Of a stretch of DNA of 10,921 nt, positions 6,603 to 10,921 are shown piece after piece; the first letter of the stretch is position 1, and each line of letters starts with the position of its first letter. A program made the position numbers and the translations under genes. The stretch spans positions 1 to 10,921 of the forward strand of contig CAMDBY010000041.1 of the NCBI GenBank assembly GCA_945889575.1. Direction: 5' to 3'. Origin of the DNA: Bifidobacterium breve (GTDB taxonomy: Bacteria > Actinomycetota > Acidimicrobiia > Acidimicrobiales > Ilumatobacteraceae). The notes under the pieces are model-generated. The model searched no databases, was not told the DNA's origin, and saw only the letters and a program-made list of their open reading frames with translations.

Positions 6603-7993
6603 AGCTTCGACTCATTGGTGCCCTGGTCACCGTTGCAGTTCTTATTCTGCTTGTGTTCAGTATTCCTCTCGCATCTTTTGTTGCACAAGTAGAGCGTGAA
6701 CGACTGGTAACTGCCCTTGAACGCGACGCTTTTGTCTTAGCGGGTCATGCGAAGGAAACACTGAACTCAACTGCAGGGTCGGTGCTTCCCTCATTGCAGC
6801 CGTATGTTGATAGCTACAGCAAATCAAGCGATGCACGCATTGTTGTCACTAATGCTTCAGGATTGGTTGTAGCCACAAGTGATTCGACAATTGCTTTTGG
6901 TACTGATTTCTCAAACCGACTTGAAGTGGCTGGCGCGCTCAAGGGTTTGCCTGCAGTAGGTGAGCGAGATTCCGCAACACTTGGCGAGCGATTGCTCTTT
7001 GTCGCGGTGCCGGTTTTACTTGGCGACACAGTGCTTGGCGTAGTTCGGTTCTCGAATCCGAAATCAGTTGTAGATGAAGAAGTACAACGTCACGTCAGGG
7101 GCATAGCTTTTGCTGGCCTCATCACGCTGTTGGCTGCGGCATGTGTCGCTATTCCACTTGCGTTGACAATCGCACGACCAATAAGCCGATTAAAGACCAG
7201 CACCGAGCGTCTTGCCGATGGGGACTTCTCCGTTCAAGCTGACGACTCAAAGGGCCCACCTGAGGTACGAGAGCTATCGCGTTCGTTTAATGCAATGGCT
7301 GGGCGAATTGGGCTAATGCTTGAAAATCAGCAACATTTCTCCGGCGCAGTGTCTCATCAGTTGCGCACGCCACTCACTGCACTCCGTTTACGCCTTGACC
7401 AAGCTCAGGATGCTGTAGGTGACGGCACCTCGCCCGTGGCCATGGCGCTAGAGGCGTCACGAGTAGAGATTGATCGCCTACAAGAGATGATTGAACAATT
7501 GTTGGCTTTGTCTCGTTTGGAAGGCGGATTGGCGGCAACCGTAACGGTCAATGCTTCGGTCATTGTGCGCAGCCGAATTGAAGTGTGGGAATCACTCGCA
7601 GCAGAACGACACATAACGTTCACAGTGCGTGGACTTGATTCTTCGCCATGCGTTGCTCTTGAAGGTGCATTAGAGCAGATTGTGGATAATTACATTGACA
7701 ATGCCCTAACCGCTGCGCCTGATAATTCCACCATCGCTATTGAGGTGCAACGCGTTCAACGACACATTCATGTTGATGTCATTGATGAAGGTTCGGGATT
7801 ATCTGAAGAGAAACAAGCGCTTGCATTTGAACGCTTCTGGCGCGGCGCAACTACGGAGAATGCACCAGGTACTGGGCTCGGTCTGGCGATTGTTCGCCAG
7901 TTGGCTGTCGCAAGCGGAGGCGTGGCCGAATTGTTGCCTCGTGCTGATGGTAAACGCGGATTAATAGCTCGAATTTCTCTTCTGGCGCGCTGA
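6599..7993 (+). CDS. Membrane sensor histidine kinase
   Basis: 464 residues from GTG 6599, which overlaps the regulator stop as GTGA; the open frame further upstream only shadows the regulator. TM1 is at about 5-27. An outward sensor domain (about 28-165) carries a PAS/Cache-like pattern (DARIVVTNASGLVVATSD). TM2 is at about 168-192, then a HAMP linker (PISRLKTSTERLADGDF). The HisKA dimerisation domain has the phospho-acceptor H253 in SHQLRTPL, where Gln replaces the usual Glu after His. The ATPase domain shows the N box NYIDNAL (N364, N368), DEGSGL, and TGLGLAIVRQL. It phosphorylates the overlapping regulator; its signal is unknown, though outside redox state or metals would fit the neighbours. 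Its stop is 6 bp from the convergent gene's stop. Confidence 0.93.
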   Translation: MKLRLIGALVTVAVLILLVFSIPLASFVAQVERERLVTALERDAFVLAGHAKETLNSTAGSVLPSLQPYVDSYSKSSDARIVVTNASGLVVATSDSTIAFGTDFSNRLEVAGALKGLPAVGERDSATLGERLLFVAVPVLLGDTVLGVVRFSNPKSVVDEEVQRHVRGIAFAGLITLLAAACVAIPLALTIARPISRLKTSTERLADGDFSVQADDSKGPPEVRELSRSFNAMAGRIGLMLENQQHFSGAVSHQLRTPLTALRLRLDQAQDAVGDGTSPVAMALEASRVEIDRLQEMIEQLLALSRLEGGLAATVTVNASVIVRSRIEVWESLAAERHITFTVRGLDSSPCVALEGALEQIVDNYIDNALTAAPDNSTIAIEVQRVQRHIHVDVIDEGSGLSEEKQALAFERFWRGATTENAPGTGLGLAIVRQLAVASGGVAELLPRADGKRGLIARISLLAR

Positions 7994-7999
7994 CACGCT

Positions 8000-8572
8000 T
8001 TAGTGAATGTCGCCAATCCAAAAGGGCACTCGTTCCAGCAAATTCAGGCTGACAGTGCGGCATGTATCAAGAACAGCGCACACAGGGTCATTGTCGCCTT
8101 TGTAGACATTTGCGAGCGACACTGGCACGCGACTGACCACAGTGAGACTTCGCTCTGGAGCATCAGTCACTTGGTGAAATGAATCAATTGCCGAAACCTC
8201 AAGAGGCAGTTCAACGCCACCAATCCCTGCAACTTCAGTTGCCAGCACCAACAAGTCAGGCGGGTGCACAAGCGGCGGAAATGTCCACGTAAAAACAAGT
8301 GGGAATGTAAAGCCTTCTGGCGGGTCGTCGTCAGGGTCATCCATGGCAAGTACTGCGTCTTCGAAGCTCAGAAGTGTGCGTGGATCGATTTCCAGGCTGA
8401 CATGCAGGTCGATGGGGCCGTTACACGCTTCTTCAGGGTGGAGGTCTACTTCCCACATTTGGCGCAGCGAATAGGTCTCCACAAAGTGACGCTCGTCGTG
8501 TACATGGAACCCATGGTCGACGGCATGGCTCTTTAAATCGGTGACAAATCCGGCAATGTCGATAACGGCCAC
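8000..8572 (-). CDS. Conserved-looking hypothetical protein, 190 residues
   Basis: I do not recognise this protein. It begins with GTG 8572 and reads MAVIDIAGFVTDLKSHAVDHG. The sequence is soluble-looking, acidic, and His- and Pro-containing, with no signal peptide or transmembrane helix. Notable are a run MDDPDDDPPEG near 77-87 and a Pro-rich FTWTFPPLVHPPDLL near 93-107. A mixed beta-like pattern follows, with hydrophobic strands to the end. It converges on the kinase gene with a 6-bp gap and diverges from the monophosphatase with 23 bp between GTG starts. A TAGTGT hexamer 7 nt upstream suggests leaderless transcription. Codon use looks like its neighbours. The single long open frame with a promoter-like element supports a real gene. 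Confidence 0.7.
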   Translation of the reverse strand: MAVIDIAGFVTDLKSHAVDHGFHVHDERHFVETYSLRQMWEVDLHPEEACNGPIDLHVSLEIDPRTLLSFEDAVLAMDDPDDDPPEGFTFPLVFTWTFPPLVHPPDLLVLATEVAGIGGVELPLEVSAIDSFHQVTDAPERSLTVVSRVPVSLANVYKGDNDPVCAVLDTCRTVSLNLLERVPFWIGDIH

Positions 8573-8579
8573 GTCATGG

Positions 8580-8585
8580 ACACTA
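8580..8585 (-). promoter_or_regulatory. -10-like element for the 190-residue protein gene
   Basis: On the minus strand TAGTGT fits TAnnnT, with 7 nt (8573-8579) before the GTG at 8572, the position expected for a leaderless transcript. It shares the TA at 8584-8585 with the oppositely directed TACCGT. No good -35 is seen. Confidence 0.4.
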
Positions 8586-8589
8586 CCGT
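8584..8589 (+). promoter_or_regulatory. -10-like element for the monophosphatase gene
   Basis: TACCGT fits TAnnnT and ends 6 nt before GTG 8596, the same spacing as at dnaG and the dehydrogenase. No Shine-Dalgarno precedes this GTG, and it is the only start codon between the upstream in-frame stop (8563) and the family N-terminus. No clear -35 is seen. Confidence 0.45.
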
Positions 8590-8595
8590 TCAGAT

Positions 8596-9378
8596 GTGCC
8601 CCATTTCGATTACAACTCAGCAGACCGAGATATTTTGGGGTTTCTGCACGACGTGGCTGATGCCGCTGCCGACACCCTGGACGAAATTGCTGACTGGTCG
8701 TTGTCGGGCGAGCGTGAGGGTCAGTACTCAGCAGATGTCGTGATTGATGATGTCATCGTTGATGTGTTGCAGGCATCTGGTTTTGAAGTTCTGTCAGAAG
8801 AGAGCGGCATCGCTGACATTGTGTGGCCTATTACTGATGACAGATTGCTCGTTGTTGTTGATCCGCTTGATGGTTCAACAAATGCCAGTAAAGGTCTTCC
8901 TTGGTTTGCGACTTCGTTGTGTGTTGTCGACAGGCACGGTTTACGTGCTGCGTTAGTGGCAGAACAGTCGGGTAGCGAAACTCGGTACGGTGCATCGCGC
9001 GGTGGCGGCGCAAATCGCGACGGAGTTCCAGTGCGAGTCAACCCTCTTGCTGATGTCTCGCAAGCAGTTGTTGGCACAAACGGCGCACCGCCATATCCAC
9101 ATGGGTGGTGGCAGTTCCGCACTCTCGGTGCAGCGGCCCTTGATATCTCCTTGGTCGCAACAGGCGGTCTCGACGGTTATGTCGACTTCCACGACCACGG
9201 AGTGTGGGATTACCTGGCAGCAGTGCTGATTTGTCAGGAAGCCGGAGCCGTTGTCGGCGAAGTAGACGGCAGAGACCTGCTCACTATTGATCCTCTCGCG
9301 CGCCGCAGCCCTGTAGTGGCATCGTCGCAAGCTCTTTTCGACTCGCTACTCGATACCGCTCGCGCCAATCGCCATTAG
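8596..9378 (+). CDS. Inositol-monophosphatase family phosphatase
   Basis: Mg2+-dependent phosphomonoesterase of the IMPase/HisN/CysQ superfamily, cytoplasmic, 260 residues, a normal length. The metal-site motifs are complete: E69 in SEESG, D89-D92 in DPLDGSTN, and D205 in the VWDYLAA motif followed by EAGAVVGE. The N-terminal helix FLHDVADAAADTLDEIADW supports the GTG start. The exact substrate cannot be told: inositol 1-phosphate, histidinol phosphate and adenosine 3',5'-bisphosphate are all handled by this fold. Upstream it is divergent from the 190-residue protein; downstream a 41-bp spacer with its own promoter-like element separates it from the dehydrogenase, so they may be independent units. 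Confidence 0.9.
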   Translation: MPHFDYNSADRDILGFLHDVADAAADTLDEIADWSLSGEREGQYSADVVIDDVIVDVLQASGFEVLSEESGIADIVWPITDDRLLVVVDPLDGSTNASKGLPWFATSLCVVDRHGLRAALVAEQSGSETRYGASRGGGANRDGVPVRVNPLADVSQAVVGTNGAPPYPHGWWQFRTLGAAALDISLVATGGLDGYVDFHDHGVWDYLAAVLICQEAGAVVGEVDGRDLLTIDPLARRSPVVASSQALFDSLLDTARANRH

Positions 9379-9386
9379 ACCATTAC

Positions 9387-9406
9387 GGGCGCATCACGTG
9401 GCGCCC
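9387..9406. repeat. Inverted repeat GGGCGC/GCGCCC before the dehydrogenase
   Basis: A perfect 6-bp GC stem (9387-9392 with 9401-9406) with an 8-nt loop containing CACGTG (9395-9400). It begins 8 bp after the monophosphatase stop and ends 1 bp before the -10-like hexamer of the dehydrogenase. There is no T-run, so a classic intrinsic terminator is unlikely; its place across the expected -35 area would suit a repressor operator. Confidence 0.4.
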
Positions 9407-9407
9407 C

Positions 9408-9413
9408 TAATGT
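9408..9413 (+). promoter_or_regulatory. -10-like element for the dehydrogenase gene
   Basis: TAATGT, identical to the hexamer before dnaG and at the same 6-nt distance from the ATG (9420). GAAGG at 9414-9418 is only 1 nt from the ATG, too close to act as a Shine-Dalgarno, which favours leaderless initiation. Confidence 0.5.
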
Positions 9414-9419
9414 GAAGGT

Positions 9420-10904
9420 ATGAATCACATCTCACATTGGATCAACGGCGCCCTAGTTGCCGGCACTTCTGGCCGAAGCGGGGCCGTCTTCAACCCAGCT
9501 ACCGGTGCTCAATCGTCCACTGTTGATTTCGCGTCAATTCAGGAAATTGATGCTGCGGTAGCAGCCGCCACATCAGCGTTGCCAGCGTGGCGAGCAACGA
9601 ACTTGTCTCGTCGTGCTGAGATCATGTTCAACATTCGTAACTTGGTGCAGAGCAATCGAAATGAAATTGCTGCAATGTTGAGTGCCGAGCACGGCAAGGT
9701 AATTACTGATGCTCTTGGTGAGATTGCGCGTGGTCTTGAGAACATTGAATTTGCGTGCGGTATCCCGCATTTGCTGAAGGGTAGCTACAGCGAACAAGCC
9801 GCTACCGGTGTCGATGTGTACAGCATTCGTCAACCACTCGGTGTTGTTGCTGGCATTACGCCATTCAACTTTCCGGCAATGGTTCCAATGTGGATGTTTG
9901 CAAGCGCCATTGCGTGTGGCAACACGTTCATCTTGAAGCCGAGCGAAAAGGATCCGTCGGTTGCTCTGTTCCTCGGTGAATTGCTGAAGCAAGCAGGCGT
10001 TCCCGACGGTGTATTCAATGTCATCAACGGCGACAAAGTTGCAGTTGACCGCTTGCTTGAACACCCAGACGTTGCAGCCGTGTCGTTTGTTGGCTCTACG
10101 CCCATTGCAAAGTACATTTATGAAACAGGTACACGGAACGGAAAGCGAGTTCAGGCCCTCGGCGGAGCAAAGAACCACATGTTGGTATTGCCTGATGCTG
10201 ATCTCGATATGGCTGCTGATGCAGCCGTGAGTGCTGCGTACGGTTCTGCTGGTGAGCGGTGTATGGCTATTTCTGTGTTAATTGCGGTTGATTCAGTGGC
10301 AGATGCATTAATCAAAAAAGTGCAAGAGAGAATTCCAGCAATCATCGTGGGGCCGGCTAGCGACTCGAAGAATGAAATGGGTCCTCTGATTACAGCAGAG
10401 CATCGCGACAAAGTGGCTGGCTTTTTGGCTGGCGCAGCAGCGGAAGGTGCAACGGTTGTTGTAGATGGCCGCACCAACGTGCCAGCAGACGGGTTTTTTA
10501 TTCGTCCCAGCATCATTGATGGGGTCAAGCCGGGTATGCGTTGCTACGACGAAGAAATTTTTGGCCCTGTACTAAACGTCGTTCGCGTGAAGTCGTATGC
10601 CGAAGGCGTGGCGCTGATTAATGCCAATCAGTTTGGCAACGGTGTTGCATTGTTTACTCGTGATGGTGGAGTGGCTCGCGAGTTCCAATTCGATGTCAGT
10701 GTAGGAATGGTTGGCATCAACGTGCCGATCCCGGTTCCTGTGTCGTATTACTCATTCGGTGGCTGGAAGAACAGTTTGTTCGGAGATCACCACATGTATG
10801 GCCCTGAAGGAATCAACTTCTTTACGCGCAGCAAAGTAGTTACCTCGCGCTGGCCAGACCCGCGCACATCAAGTGTTGATCTTGGGTTCCCGCAGAACCG
10901 CTAG
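9420..10904 (+). CDS. mmsA: Methylmalonate-semialdehyde dehydrogenase (CoA-acylating)
   Basis: Oxidises methylmalonate semialdehyde to propionyl-CoA, or malonate semialdehyde to acetyl-CoA, using NAD+ and CoA, in valine, thymine or inositol breakdown; cytoplasmic. 494 residues, the usual length. Aldehyde dehydrogenase features: N150 in TPFNFPAMVPMWMF, K173 in LKPSEKDPS for NAD binding, and the catalytic C281 in SAGERCM. The general-base Glu of hydrolytic family members (ELGG) is Ala here (A246 in ALGGAKNH), a hallmark of the CoA-dependent MMSDH branch. The C-terminal EEIFGPVL and FGGWKNSLFGDHHMYG segments also fit this branch. The start gives the typical N-terminus HWINGALVAGTSGRSG. No obvious catabolic partner is within the window. 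Confidence 0.93.
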   Translation: MNHISHWINGALVAGTSGRSGAVFNPATGAQSSTVDFASIQEIDAAVAAATSALPAWRATNLSRRAEIMFNIRNLVQSNRNEIAAMLSAEHGKVITDALGEIARGLENIEFACGIPHLLKGSYSEQAATGVDVYSIRQPLGVVAGITPFNFPAMVPMWMFASAIACGNTFILKPSEKDPSVALFLGELLKQAGVPDGVFNVINGDKVAVDRLLEHPDVAAVSFVGSTPIAKYIYETGTRNGKRVQALGGAKNHMLVLPDADLDMAADAAVSAAYGSAGERCMAISVLIAVDSVADALIKKVQERIPAIIVGPASDSKNEMGPLITAEHRDKVAGFLAGAAAEGATVVVDGRTNVPADGFFIRPSIIDGVKPGMRCYDEEIFGPVLNVVRVKSYAEGVALINANQFGNGVALFTRDGGVAREFQFDVSVGMVGINVPIPVPVSYYSFGGWKNSLFGDHHMYGPEGINFFTRSKVVTSRWPDPRTSSVDLGFPQNR

Positions 10905-10921
10905 AAATTACTTGCCGGTGT

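Noticed and set aside
8596..10904. Inositol catabolic operon (monophosphatase plus malonate-semialdehyde dehydrogenase)
   Set aside because: The pairing is tempting, but no other inositol genes are present, the dehydrogenase has its own promoter-like element, and the phosphatase substrate is unknown.
10908..10921. Possible C-terminal end (TGK, stop) of a convergent minus-strand gene
   Set aside because: Only three codons are visible before the window edge; it is plausible by layout but cannot be supported.

Overview
The window reads as chromosomal DNA of an actinobacterium-like organism with intermediate GC. The primary-type sigma factor follows dnaG, several start codons are GTG, and genes are tightly packed with overlapping stops and starts. 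Several promoters look leaderless. An uncultivated, streamlined lineage such as the Acidimicrobiia is my best guess, but this rests on sequence feel and gene order, not on a phylogeny.

Region 1 (1-3320) is core information processing. It holds the C-terminal end of a membrane protein, then dnaG (140-1879) overlapping a primary-type sigma factor (1876-3087) by ATGA, which recalls the dnaG-rpoD macromolecular-synthesis arrangement of other bacteria. Two tRNA genes follow: tRNA-Asn(GTT), and a CAT-anticodon tRNA that looks more like the lysidine-type tRNA-Ile2 than elongator tRNA-Met. The primase zinc finger has Gln where its His ligand should be.

Region 2 (3343-7993) is the most interesting part. 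A four-gene operon on the minus strand runs from 5787 down to 3343. In order it encodes an exported protein with a 32-residue tail made only of charged residues and His, a small single-span membrane protein, an ApbE-like FMN transferase without a signal peptide, and a ferric-reductase-like b-type haem membrane protein. Divergently transcribed from a shared 143-bp spacer is an OmpR-type response regulator and its overlapping sensor kinase. I read this as a regulated membrane redox module using flavin and haem. No recognisable FMN-binding acceptor domain is present, so the flavin acceptor, if there is one, is unknown.

Region 3 (8000-10904) holds an unrecognised 190-residue protein on the minus strand, an inositol-monophosphatase family enzyme, and a CoA-acylating methylmalonate-semialdehyde dehydrogenase. 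The first two start divergently from GTG codons only 23 bp apart, with -10-like hexamers that overlap. Four starts in the window (dnaG, the 190-residue protein, the monophosphatase, the dehydrogenase) carry a TAnnnT hexamer 6 or 7 nt upstream and lack a good Shine-Dalgarno, which suggests leaderless transcripts.

No mobile elements, CRISPR arrays or rRNA genes were seen, and no gene-free stretch exceeds 300 bp.
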